Positions 22,355 to 33,429 of a DNA stretch of 64,000 nt are shown in pieces. The position numbers and the translations under genes are program-made. The stretch is from the NCBI GenBank assembly GCA_009760855.2, contig WPIO01000047.1, forward strand, positions 2,374,001-2,438,000, read 5' to 3'. Position 1 is the stretch's first letter. Each line of letters opens with the position of its first letter. The notes beneath the pieces were generated by a model. It did not search any database. It was not told where the DNA came from and was given only the letters and a program-made list of their open reading frames with translations. The DNA comes from Cristatella mucedo. Taxonomy: Eukaryota > Bryozoa > Phylactolaemata > Cristatellidae.

Positions 22355-23990
22355 AATAAAATAATAATAATAACGATACATTTTATAATAAAGAAATCAA
22401 TATCTCTCTAGGTCATTTAAATTTGGTGAAAAAGAAGCTCTACGGAATCGGCAATGGTAGCACGCTTAATAAGCAACAGAAATAGTCTGATTAGCCACCG
22501 TATCCACAGGTTCAGCTGGCAGTGATGATAATTTGCAGCAATCCTAATGTCAGCTCAACTAATCACGTAAAGGAAGAATCAAATGGATAAACTATTTTCG
22601 TGGTGAAAACATGTGTTTTATTTTCTTTTTAACTGTGCGATAAAGTCAGGGGATGTTGTGAGGCAAGTCGGAAGTGAGTTCCAGGTTTTGGTAACAAAAG
22701 AACTAAAAGATTGTAGGTCGGCAGGAGACTCAAAAAAGATTTCCAAAAAAAGAATGGTACGATGCTTACCCAGGCAGGAAAGAAGATTCGATAGGAAGGC
22801 TAGAGCAAGAGATGAATGAAGAGACGTGTCTACGAGTGACAGAACAATGAAGTCGATGCATCGCTTCACTGGATCCTGGCTTGGTAGGTGAGAATTGATG
22901 TGATTTCGCCACTCCCAAGCTCAAGCTGCAGACATGCCTAGCGGCTGAGTTTTTTGCCACCTGTAAGAGCCTCATTGAGCTGGCCTTTAGACCAGCAAGC
23001 AGGGAGTTTCGGAAGTCGAGACGGGATGTCACAAATGCATGGACCTATTTAGACATGGAATTCCTTTCTAATGCAGCAGTTTTTTTTTATCAAAGTTGTA
23101 TAGCTGAGAGTGCAGGCCGACTTGGCTATTAAGTTTATTTGGTCGTCTTAGAAAAGAGAACTTTGCAACAAGATGTTCAATTTCGAAATGCGTCAGCTGG
23201 ATACTTAAACTGGCAGAGCCGATCGGGAGCTTTAACACTGTTTTTATCAGGATCTTGCTTAGTTTGCATGTAATCAGTACGTTGGTTCTAATCATCATTC
23301 ACTTTAATGAAATTTACTGCCATACATGTGTGGATTGAGTCAATACATGCATCAATAAAGTTGAGAGAATACGACGTAATAAAGAACTGGAGCAATCAAA
23401 GCAAAGGTACAAGCAAATGTAATTTGTATAGATGTGAAATCCTAGATTGTGCTCGGCAATCACGTCGGCAAGTGGAAATTAAGAACCAAGAAAAGAAGGG
23501 GACAAAGCACAATGCCTTGAAGTATCTAATACTCAGAGGATTCTTGGATTTTCTGTGCTCATTCACATCCACACTCTGGAGTATTTCAAGGAGAAAATAT
23601 TTGAACAATTGCAAAGCAGTGCCAGTGATGCCCAGGCGAGATTTGTGACACTCACGAAGGAATTGATGATCAATTGTATAAAAAGCCGTCGAAATTTCGA
23701 GCAAAACAAGCAGAGAAACTGTACCTAATTAAGCATTGCTAAATAGGTCTTTATGCATTAGAAGCAAAGCAGACTTTTCAGGATGATTGGTTTTAAAACC
23801 CGACTTGAACTTACCAGACGGTCTTAAGTTTCAATGTATGAGTTAAGCTGGTCTTTCTTCCTGATATGTAGGAGGTTCATGAACTTTCACGTCACATTAT
23901 AACTTCTTTGAAACCAAAACGAGAAGAGAGACGTGAGCAATATTCTCCTACTGCTCATTTTGTTAAGGCGTCTGGTTGAGCCGCATAAAA
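22355..23990 (-). pseudogene. Old LINE (RT plus 3' end), minus strand, copy 0 version
   Basis: The AT-rich 3' terminus (AATAATAATAACGATAC on the plus strand) lies at 22,358. Going upstream on the minus strand there is a C-terminal block (KTWNSLPTCLTTSPD; TSRLDFRNSLLAGL; NSAARHVC). An RT fragment follows with LLEISTAFYTIDH and LGITGTALQLFKYF (about 23,560-23,700), then QLNSYIE-like sequence near 23,850. Many frameshifts. The same insertion is present at 48,240-49,870 and 62,781-64,000, so it predates all three copies. Confidence 0.7.
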
Positions 23991-24187
23991 CAAGCTTTCT
24001 TAGGACGTGATTAAGGTAGTTGAACAGTGTGTCAGTGTCACCTAAAAACGTACATTTTTAGACACCCAAAGACAATCAAATAGCGTTACAAGTTCAGAAA
24101 GATGAAATATTAAGCTCTCTGACAATAATTTATGTTGCTGATGCAATCGCCAAGCTTTTGGTTCTAGGCACTAGAAACACAGCTTCA

Positions 24188-24838
24188 TATATGGAAATCA
24201 AGACACCACATTTTTGGTTTTTACTGTTATTGCTTCTTTGTTTTTCAGCTCTTATTTTTAAAGGTATGAATTACTGTACCGTAGTAGTTTTCAAATTTAC
24301 TTAACTTTGAGCATTAGCTATGCCAAATGCTACTTTGTCTCAGAAACTAGAAAGCCTAACGTTTTTGTCTCATACCTTTATTATCTACATGGGAACTTGT
24401 GAAATCAGATGGTTGATATTGTATTTCATTACAATGTAACCGTTAATAGTAGACATAAAAACGGAAAGAAAATTTTGTTCACTAAGGAGCTCAAAAATAG
24501 TTTAGCGAAATAGAAACGTAATTGTGCTCACAAATAGACAGTGGCATGCTGGCGATGGCATATTAGCGAATAATCCCACATAGTAGACCGAGTTAACAAA
24601 TAATTTAGAATAATAACAATAACCGGGTCTATACATTAGATAAATAGTTTCGTTGGTTATCTCAAACAGTACAAACCGCATTGCTTCAACTTTAGGAATT
24701 AAACGCCTCATTAACATGCTCGTGCCTATACCCAGCCTAATTAAGTTAATTTTAGAAACGAGAAGCAAGGAGAAATTGACCTAACACACTTCAAAAAATG
24801 CTGCTAGATTAGAAATTTATCTTTTGTGTTTTATCATC
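24188..24838. other. No recognisable feature
   Basis: AT-rich DNA between the end of the duplicated segment and the microsatellite. A short minus frame at 24,502-24,768 has no known motif. Confidence 0.5.
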
Positions 24839-24894
24839 ACATACTACTACTCCTACTACTACTATTACTACTACTGCTACTGCTACTGCTACTG

Positions 24895-24965
<71 letters not shown>

Positions 24966-24997
24966 ACTACTGCCACATCAGCTGCTACTGTATACTG

Positions 24998-25046
<49 letters not shown>

Positions 25047-25336
25047 CGCTGCCGCTGCTGCTACTGCTCCTGCTACCTACTGCTACTGCTACTGCTGTTA
25101 CCGCTGCTGCTACTGGATACTGCTGCTGCTACTGTATACTGCTGCTGCTGCTACTGGAACTACTACTGCTGCTGCTACTGCTGCTGCTGCTGCTGCTGCT
25201 GCCGCTGCTGCTACTGCTGCTAGTGCAACTGCTGCTGCTGCTGCTGCTGCCGCTGCTGCTACTGCTACTGCTAATACTGCTGCTACTACTACTACTGCTA
25301 CTGCTACTGCTACTACTGCGGCTGCTGCTGCTGCTG

Positions 25337-25386
<50 letters not shown>

Positions 25387-25516
25387 AGTGCAACTGCTGC
25401 TGCTGCTGCCGCTGCTGCTACTGCTACTGCTAATACTGCTGCTACTACTACTACTGCTACTGCTACTGCTACTACTGCGGCTGCTGTTGCGGCTGCTGCT
25501 AGTGCTACTGCTGCTG

Positions 25517-25551
<35 letters not shown>
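24839..25551. repeat. 713-bp imperfect (CTG/CTA)n microsatellite
   Basis: Almost every triplet is CTG or CTA, with rare CCG, TAA and AGT variants. The longest pure run is 22 CTG repeats at 24,898-24,963. A block of about 105 bp (from TAGTGCAACTGCTG to TACTACTGCGG) occurs twice, starting at 25,221 and 25,386, showing higher-order duplication inside the tract. Long open frames of Leu, Ala/Thr or Cys on the plus strand (up to 299 codons) are products of the repeat and not evidence of a gene. Confidence 0.95.
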
Positions 25552-25555
25552 GTTT

Positions 25556-27090
25556 CGAATGTCCTAGAATACCTCGAAATCTACCTGGAATCACCAGAAA
25601 ATAAAACCGGCCCAGGCACCTCTTCAAGGGAAATAGGTACAATCATTCCGCAATCAACAATTTCTGTCCTTTACAAATACTTCCATGAAAGTTTGATCTT
25701 TGGTCTTAGCATTGAAACCTCTTGATTTGTATGCAAGTGGGCATATGGAATTTCAGTAAGTACTTTCAGGTTGGTGACGACTGTGAGCACATACAGGTTT
25801 ATTCATTCCTCTGCTGAGCTGGAGTCACAGTCGTAGATAAAGATTGACAAAACGGTATTATGGATGATATTTTAACATAACTTCAATGCAGCAGACCAGG
25901 TATCAATGTACGATCAAGCACGCTGGTTAAAAACCTATTACAGATCTACACCTGAACTTTGCAAGGAGCCTCATAAGCATTTGAAGCTTCATAGATTTTA
26001 CATTGTTTCAAAGTTAGTGACGAAATTACGTAATTAGCATAAATACAACTCCAGCATTGTTAATGAAGATAGTGGGGCATGAGAAACGTCTGGATATACA
26101 TATGTATTGTAAACCTAACTTTCGGCTCAAAACAGGCCGACGACTTGTCTTGGAGGACCACTCAGAGATATGACCACCACACAAATTCACTGAAACAGAG
26201 GCATGTTTGGGATGAGGATAATGTTTTAAGAGCTTGAGCTCAATACATGAAATTTGGTGCTAGCTTTGACAGCATAGCCACAGCGAAGCTGTGAGATACA
26301 CTGTCGTACCGCGTGACTGGACCTAAGACAGGAGTAGCAAAATACACTGGAAGGTTTTCCACATAATTATGCAACGAATTATGTAGTACCCTCTGGAAGA
26401 AATGGAACTAGCAGGTTAAAGAGAAAAATGGAAAGGAAGGGTTTCTATTGGCGGAACGAGCAACATACTTTCATTTCTTGTTAGACGGTTCTGACAATCA
26501 AGGCCTAATATCACAGGCAAAAATAGAGAGAGAGGGGCGCCAAAGGCTAGCACTATTGCTTAAAGAGAAATGTATGATACAGGATTGCATGCTTCAAGAC
26601 TAGAACCTACAGCTTGCGGGTGAAGCTTGCTAATTGGAAACCTTGTGAGTCTGAAACCTTACGAACACATCGCGTTCTTCCTGCCACCTATATTACAATC
26701 ATAGCTCAGCCTCCGCCTAATATCATAATCATGTTAGCAGTTGTTTATCTGGTACCCTAAGAACATAATCTCTCTTTAGGTGCTTGAAAACTCGCTGCAA
26801 GACAAGCTAAAATTAGTCGGTGTCAAAAGGAAGACCTCATGCTTAGCAGGCATGCAATTTCCGTAAACTAAACGACTTTACTGTGGAACTGCTACTCGCA
26901 AGAAACTCCAAAGCCTGGGGCTGAACCTGAAGGTTGGACTTCAAATAGGTGATGCTTTTGTGCGATTATCTTGTGCTTGAAATGAGCTAAATAATTTCTG
27001 AAGCTTCGTTAAAAAAAACTGTTTCTAAACCTAGCATTTACTTCCGATCCTTATAAAAGATTAGTAACTGTCTTCTATGCTGTCGTAGAA
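25556..27090. other. No recognisable feature
   Basis: About 1.5 kb without a family motif, RNA gene, microsatellite or match elsewhere in the window. Confidence 0.5.
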
Positions 27091-27489
27091 AACGGAATAA
27101 CTGGCTCATTAGTTCTGTCGCGGCTAGATTATCAGCGTTCCTGTTCGGCTGGGATACCGTAAAAAGCAACTTGGCCACTACAGCTGGCCATTAATACGGC
27201 TGCAAGGCTAGTTTGCAAATCCCAGATGATTGACCACGTGCTTATTTTTACTAGAGCCATTACAGCTGCCGGTTTATCAAAGGATAGAGAGCAGAATTTT
27301 TACGTAGACCCCCAAAGGCCAGCTAAGGTGTGGCTCCTCTATGCCTAGCTACACTGCTGCACCAGTTTCAGCCTACTCATGCCTTCAGGTCCTGTAGGGA
27401 CAACTCATTAGCTGTTCCATTCCTCCTCTCAGGGACCTTTATTGACCAAAGCTTCTGCCGTGCCGGACTAGACTGTGGAACTCTGTGAT
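27091..27489 (+). pseudogene. LINE C-terminal fragment (second LINE lineage)
   Basis: Broken frames match the region after the RT domain of CR1/L2-like LINEs: SRLDY, then INTAARLVCKSQMIDHV (near 27,190-27,240), then SCRDNSLAVPF and SGTFIDQSF (27,395-27,455). The wording differs from the LINEs with QNSAARLVCRERRS elsewhere in the window, so this is another family. It is cut off at about 27,489, where sequence of a different LINE begins. Confidence 0.6.
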
Positions 27490-28092
27490 CCGCTGCTGCC
27501 GAGCATAACTAACTTCATAAGTAGGTCATTAGCCTCAACTCATGTCCCTGCTCCTCTCAAAAAGGCTGTAGTCAAGCCTCTAATCAAGAAAGCAGCACTA
27601 GAAATAGAGAACTAGAGCAACTGCCGCCCGGGTCTCCCTTCTACTAACCCTATCATATACACTGGAACGAGTCTCGCGTACCTGCTAAACTCATAAATTG
27701 AAACTTCAAACTTTGCTAGTAAGTTCCAGACTGGTGTTTGAGCTAGTCACTCCAAAGAGTCAGAATTGCCTCCGGTGTACGACGACTTACTTAGGAATGT
27801 AGACATGGGTAGAGTATGTGCTTGTTTTACTGGACATTTTTGGCAGCTTTTGATACTATCGATAACCAAGTCCTTCTTGAGCTCCTCTCATCTCACCTGG
27901 GCTCTACTGGCACTACGTTGCAATGGTTCAGGTCTTATCTCAATGGAAGAATCCCAAGTATGGATATGCACGGACAAAGATCATCCGAGCAAGCCTCTGA
28001 AATATGGGTACCTCAGGGCTCCGTACTGAGTCCAGGTCTTTCCACGGTTTGCACTCTCCGTCTTCCCTATGTGATTGCCAAGTACTTTACCG
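27490..28092 (+). pseudogene. LINE reverse-transcriptase fragment
   Basis: Reads PLLPSITN, then PLKKAVVKPLIKKAAL (27,550-27,600), IETSNFASKFQTG (27,696-27,735), VYDDLLRNVDMGRVC, FDTIDNQVLLELLSSHLGS and a WVPQGSV B-motif near 28,005. One or more frameshifts occur near 27,830-27,860. It ends at VIAKYF just before the YADD box. Same family as the LINEs at 44,373 and 60,624 but 5'- and 3'-truncated. Confidence 0.75.
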
Positions 28093-28640
28093 TCGTATCC
28101 TAAAAGTATCAGAATAATCTTTCGAATTATAATATAATTTAAATAAATATTATTTAATGTAATTGCACAGTCTATCCTTTTATTTTAATATATCCACAGT
28201 GTAGGTCTACCGGAAGTATTGGATTCGCCTTTGGTCTATTCTTGGAATACTGGCGATTATGAACTCAGCTTGGTAGTTGAATTTGCGAGGAGAGGTTCTT
28301 ATGAAGGATCTGTGATAAGCCAACGAATAGAACGTTAAGATTTAGGACTATGCAAACATGAGCTTATCACAATAAGTAATACCGAGCAACTTAAAAAAGC
28401 GTGTGCCTGACTTCAGCCATTTTCTTGGTGCATAGGTCTACCGTTTGGTGAGTATAAAGTGTGAGCAGGAGCTTCTGTAAGCTGCAAACGAGTCTGCTGG
28501 AAGTCACTTGCCTTATCAGCCCTCATTGACGGGCCGTTCATCGTGCTCTTTCTAACCTGGTGCTGCTTTTTTAGCATGTGGTTAATTTCAAGCGCTGAAC
28601 ATTTACCTTCTGAGATTTTCAAACTTCTGGTCTTCACTCG
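28093..28640. other. No recognisable feature
   Basis: Spacer between two LINE fragments; I see no motif. Confidence 0.5.
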
Positions 28641-29056
28641 TTACATGCATAGTTCAAATATTCGTACTAATCTTAAATCCTTTGGAGACCGTGCATTAAG
28701 TTCATATGCTCCCAAAGCCCGGAAATCCCTCCCGACCTGTGTCAAAACATACCCTGACCTGACCACATTTAAAAGGAACTTAAAAACGCTCCTACTTAGG
28801 ACAGCATTTAGTAGGTCCCTGTGATTCGTCGTTAATGTGCTTATGCGTACTGACACTGTGCATGCTGCCACTAACCACATTTGCATGCTGACCCTGTGCA
28901 TGTCACCTCTAACCATATTATTCATTTGTTTGTTTTTCAAGCATGATTTTACTTACCATTCAATTGCATTTCACTTTGCAACAAATGTAAAGAGCCTAGA
29001 AAGAGATTAAGTTTTCCAAGGGCGCTTTATCAAGTGCATTAATATTATTATTATTA
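28641..29056 (+). pseudogene. LINE 3'-terminal fragment
   Basis: Open block NLKSFGDRALSSYAPKARKS and TFKRNLKTLLLRTAFSRSL to TGA at 28,822. The 3' UTR follows, with the conserved terminal hairpin (AGAAAGAGATTAAG, then GGGCGCTTTATCAAGTGC) and (ATT)n at 29,041-29,055. Severely 5'-truncated. Confidence 0.8.
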
Positions 29057-29074
29057 CTTATGAATATCGCTCAG

Positions 29075-29330
29075 TAATAATAACAATACTATTATTAATA
29101 AAATTGATAGAGTGCCCCAGATAATGGACTGTTGGGACCATGGGCTGTTTAGCAACCCATAATTTAAGTAATTCTATGCAGCTAAAGAGACGCCGACCTG
29201 AATGTGGAGCTGAAGTGGACATCCGTTGAAAGTTCACGTTGGAATATGACTCATAGATTACGCTCAGATGCAAATGGAGAGATTCTGGCAGAGCCGTTTT
29301 GGGAGAGATACTTTTTCCAGTTTCGGAGTT
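29075..29330 (-). pseudogene. Rearranged LINE fragment, minus strand
   Basis: The plus strand shows an inverted 3' terminus (AATAATAACAATACTATTATT, then GATAGAGTGCCCC). After an internal deletion comes the region equivalent to 45,170-45,275 (GTGGAGCTGA, GGAATATGACTC, CTGGCAGAGCC). It abuts the plus-strand LINE end at 29,056, giving two LINE 3' ends facing each other. Confidence 0.6.
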
Positions 29331-30009
29331 ACGCTTAGTGTGCTCATAAGTATTTTGTTGTGGGAGGGATTCAGCATCTTAAGTATTTTTTATTTCTGTG
29401 CCGATAGTGATCCGTTCCTTTTTGTGTGTGCTGAAATCTCTCAACTCTCCTAGTTCTTACTGCTGCCGTCGGAACTTACACAGAAACTAATTTTATGGAA
29501 CGTAGTGACCATAAAATTGACTTACTAGTTATTAGCTAAAAAATTTGAACAACTCAGAAATTTGCAAGCCTATTCTATACCAACGCTGTGCATGTGTATC
29601 TGTCATAGAATATTTAGACACCTCTGGTGCCCTTTTCCTCATCGAGCCTTCGTTACCTAACACCAAATTCTCCATTCCTAATTCTATCTACTTTCTGCTC
29701 TTAGACATAACGAAAATGCTGGCCTGCTTAGTCACCATTAAATCATTAAAACCGTTCAATCCGTTTTCGATAATTTCTTTCAGCACCCGTAACATACTGA
29801 TTTCAGGTTTTCTAGCCTGTGAAGTGGGGGGGGGGGGAGGGGGCTTATAGGTGGTGACTGGCTACTGCTTGTTCAATGTTTAGGGCTGCAGTTGGCAAAT
29901 GACAAAACCTCTTGGAGACAGGCACAGGGTCTCTTTATAGCAGCACACCAAATTCAAGGTTCCGCCACTGAAATTTAGATTCTTCCCTTCTCTTGCATTA
30001 CTTAACTAA
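29331..30009. other. No recognisable gene; contains a G-run
   Basis: An open frame at 29,545-29,850 has no motif I recognise and ends in a glycine run encoded by the G tract at 29,826-29,843. Confidence 0.5.
29826..29843 (+). repeat. Poly-G tract
   Basis: Twelve G, one A and five G in a row; a potential G-quadruplex or slippage site. Confidence 0.85.
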
Positions 30010-30330
30010 TCCGAAATAGTTCCCAATCAGCCTAGGCAGAGCACCACCTTGCCTTCTAATCCATGTTCGTTAGATGTGCCTCTAACCAACCTCAAATATT
30101 TTGAAGATCTTGCCTTTATATCCTTATCTTCCGATGCCTCAAACTCACTTCCGACTGGCTAGAAAACCTCCGTCTAATCGAAAAACTTTAAAGAAGTACA
30201 AAAGAATTCCTTCCTTACTACATTAGTTGGCTGAATATGAGTTTTTGTGTGTTCATATGAACTTTCATTTGTTCATGCTATAAGCTGCCATGCATTCCTT
30301 ATTGCTTACATGAACTGCCAAAAAAGAATC
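30010..30330 (+). pseudogene. Very old LINE C-terminal remnant
   Basis: Across frameshifts, VPLTNLKYFGDLAF (about 30,076-30,115) and ASNSLPTG resemble the NLKSFGDRAFSSYAPKAWNSLP block of the other LINEs. The following AGTACAAAAGAATTCCTTC resembles the region after TTFKRNLK. The resemblance is weak. Confidence 0.4.
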
Positions 30331-30827
30331 ATAGTACTCTGGGATGCGACATAACAATTTAGAATTATTTTTATGTCTTTTAGTTTATTATGATGAGGAG
30401 CTAACTTGTCAAACCTTTTACATAGATGAAACTAAATTATGCCATCAGTGAGGACAGACTAGAAGAATGTAGCAGCAGCTGGGAGAAAGGTAAGGTATAT
30501 ACGTGAAGAAGTTTATAAAAACTGTAAGGGTCTCAAGGCTTAGCGATACACATCATTCTACATGAGAAGTAAAGTACAGGGTGCTGACCGAATGGGATCT
30601 TCATGTTACAAAATGGGCAGAGCTCAGTAGTACTAAGAGACGACAGGCTTCAACTGTAGAACAATATTTGATCAACTGCATGGCCGTAAACAAGAGGGTG
30701 AATCATGTGAGCCAAACATAAAAATAAAGATGTCAATGGGAATATAAAGTTTTTAATTCATTAGTTCAGCACCGTAAGAGACACGAATCTCTATCCGGAG
30801 GATTCACATATACGGCTGGGGTCAATT
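30331..30827. other. No recognisable feature
   Basis: No motif or repeat that I can identify. Confidence 0.5.
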
Positions 30828-30975
30828 CATATAAAATATAACTTATTTGTATAATGCCCTAAGAGAACTTAATCTCTATTCAGGCGCTTCGCATGTGCCT
30901 CCGGTCTCAAGGCCACGACCTCAGCGAAACCTTGGTCGGAGCCAGTAGCTTAACCACTCAACCAAACTAGCTCGG
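30828..30975 (-). mobile_element. tRNA-derived SINE, family 1
   Basis: On the minus strand: GCTAGTTTGGTTGAGTGG (A-box-like), a degenerate B box (GGCCTTGAGACC), then GCGCCTGAATAGAGATTAAG, TTCTCTTAGGGCATTATAC and an AT-rich end. It matches the copy at 5,622-5,780 and carries the clearest LINE-like 3' tail. Confidence 0.7.
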
Positions 30976-31108
30976 CCATCGACCTCAGTCGTAAAGCTGT
31001 GCACCTGGACATCAGTCATTTAAAGAGGGTATGCCTACTCTTGGAGGTCAGTTAAGTTCCCGAAAAGAATGTTCAAACCTAACAGAACATTGAAGGGACC
31101 TTATCATG

Positions 31109-31160
31109 CACACACACACATACACACACACACACACACGCACACACACACACACACACA
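31109..31160. repeat. (CA)n microsatellite
   Basis: About 52 bp of CA repeats with two or three interruptions (TA, CG). Confidence 0.9.
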
Positions 31161-31439
31161 TATACACCAACAAATGCCGGAGAGCAAGCATACAGGTACA
31201 TAGGTATGCATACATGCACTCAGGCACTCAAGCATGCAGGTAACCAAGAAGGCAAGCTAACACATGCCCACACACTGACAACGTCGCAGTCGTAGTCAAC
31301 CTAAGTGTGCCGTTTGATAGGAGTGAATAGGCGCTTGTGGTGGCGGCCCATAAAAAGGTCGGTAAGTACGAGGCCATAGCCCGTTCTCTGCTGAATGCTG
31401 GGTGCTGAACGACAGTGGTGAGGCCCTTGGCAGACGGAG

Positions 31440-31690
31440 CCATGGGCAGCCGGTGGCCAGATAATGAAGCCTGCCTGGTGAACCTCGGCATTGAGCATGC
31501 AGTCAACGAATGGTACTCCAGCGGCTAGGGTCTTGGACGCTTTTTTCGGGTCGGAAGCTGTGAAGTCCCTTTTCCTGAACCTAGAGCTGCCAGTAGCCCC
31601 CTGGCACCGGCAGGGCAGGGCTACTACAGCTAACGTTCAAGCTCATTTTCTCATATTTAATAAAATAGTTAATATATATATATATATATA
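31440..31690. repeat. Dispersed repeat, second copy of the element at 1-300
   Basis: Same order of matching blocks as at the left window edge. Neighbouring short frames on both strands (31,228-31,506 minus; 31,491-31,718 plus) have no motif I recognise. Ends in a (TA)n run. Confidence 0.4.
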
Positions 31691-31696
31691 TATATA
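31671..31696. repeat. (TA)n microsatellite
   Basis: About 26 bp of alternating TA. Confidence 0.85.
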
Positions 31697-33429
31697 CACA
31701 TCTATATACATTGAGTAAAAGTGTGGTCAGCTAACTTCAAATTAAGAATGGAATTGTTGCCTGAAGGCTATTGGATACTATTATTGATATATTGATACTA
31801 TATATTGATACTGGTACTATTGGCCACTGGCTTTGGAGGGACACTAAACCGGACTGCATCGCTGGTACAACTAACGATTTGAACATGAAGGTGGAAATCC
31901 CACGATGGACCTAATCAATTACAATATATTTAGCAGTATAAAAAAGGGAAGCCTGTCATGGTGTTGTCAGTAAAGGTCAGTCAATTGGTCAATTTAGGTC
32001 TGATCTCGGATAAAGAAAAAGAGCTATAGATCCATGTCAATCCTCAATAGGAAGCCCCTGAAGTGTAGTTACAAATGATATTATATTGATACTATTCCGC
32101 TGATGACAAACTTTGACAGACTTTATTGTTGCTGCTGTGTTTTTCTCTAAATTAGTCAATCATCAGGGCTATGCATGGGTCCTGAATCAACAGCATTACA
32201 ATATTCTATATTCGAGATACAAATTAAGTCGTTAGTAGGTCTGTAGCCATTATATCTAAGCAGTCCCTAATTTTTTAAGTGCTCCTAAGCGGAATGGATG
32301 CATTTTTCGGTAATAAAATGAATCCTTCAAACAAATGAAGCCTGATTTTATAATCTAAGGCTTAGATTAATGACTGACGTCACGAGATGGAAGGCTGAAG
32401 ATACACAATTAATGTTAATGTTGTCAACTTTCTCGTGATACTATGATAGACAATTAATATAAGGGTGGTTCTGTTTGAATCATACTTTGTGAATTTACAA
32501 AAGTGGGAATATCATCCGTTACTGTCGTAAGCAAACCATAGTAATCAATGAGCAATATTTTTGTTTGTAGAAAGAGGTGTACTGATGACTCGAAAGAACA
32601 GAAATACCTCGATTGTGTTTGCCCGTGAGATCGGCTTGAGGCTGGGTACGTAAGATAAAAACATTGGGCATAAAATCTAACCCAGAGGTACTCGTTACTT
32701 AAGTGGTCCTTGGTGAAGGATAGACTTTACATGAACCCTTTTAAGTCTTTCATGAACTCAGGCATGCACCAAATGGCAATTCCCAAATCAGTTTGAAATT
32801 GTTCCAAGCTATCGCTATTGGAAGCACAAAAAAGTGCAGCTTCATTATAATGGAAAGCTTAGAAAACCATTTGCAACTTGCTAGCAAGATTCATTAAAAT
32901 AACTCATGACTAGACATGTACATACTTCAAATACGAGGTCAGTTATCCTCCTTATACTTCAAATACGAGGTCGGTTACCCTCCTTATACATTCACATGAC
33001 ACCCGTAAAAACTTACGTAGGAAATGTAGTTTGATGCCCGTCAAAAAGTAAGCAGCGGTACAAAAAAGCTTCGTGTCCGAGAAAAAGCTGTGTATTTGGG
33101 CTTGTAGTGCTTGAAGGGTCACGACCTTACTCTCCTGCACCAAAGTTCTCACAGGCCCATTTGCTCAAAGCCGTTACTCATCCCTAAAAACTCATAACCT
33201 AAAAACCGCATATAACCGTAAAACAATAAAACCACAAAACCGCTCTGAATCAGAAAGTGCAGGAACGAGACTTGGTCAGTTTCAGACACTCTCGACTAAA
33301 ATTCATGTCCTCTGTAGATAGACTTGGTAGTTGAATTTCTGGTCATAAAAACTTCGCTTATTATACGAATGCAGAGAAGTAACTGCAAGCCACTTTATCA
33401 CACTGATCCTATAGATACTTTATCACACT
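31697..33429. other. No recognisable gene
   Basis: It contains small local repeats only: TATTGATACTA-type repeats at 31,775-31,820, a two-copy 32-bp tandem repeat at 32,922-32,986 (TACTTCAAATACGAGGTC) and a two-copy 27-bp repeat near 33,390-33,440 (ACTTTATCACACTGATCC). Confidence 0.5.

Larger units (their letters stand above)
19979..24187. repeat. Segmental duplication, copy 0 (flank of the array)
   Basis: Collinear with 42,565-50,095 (copy 1) and 58,824-64,000 (copy 2), starting at ATCTACCTAGTATTC. It lacks the LINE found in both other copies at 44,373 and 60,624: here TCTAGGA is followed directly by about 50 bp and then GGACTAATGTATTAAATAC. Copy 0 has private changes, including about 115 bp of extra sequence near 20,045-20,160. 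Homology to copy 1 ends at about 24,187 (GAAACACAGCTTCAT). Confidence 0.85.

Noticed and set aside
24824-25725. 247- and 299-codon frames rich in Leu, Cys or Ala/Thr
   Set aside because: Products of a trinucleotide microsatellite, open in several frames at once.
29545-29850. 101-codon plus-strand frame ending in a glycine run
   Set aside because: No family motif, and its end is set by a poly-G tract.
31228-31506. 92-codon minus-strand frame next to the CA repeat
   Set aside because: No motif; part of it overlaps the unnamed dispersed repeat.
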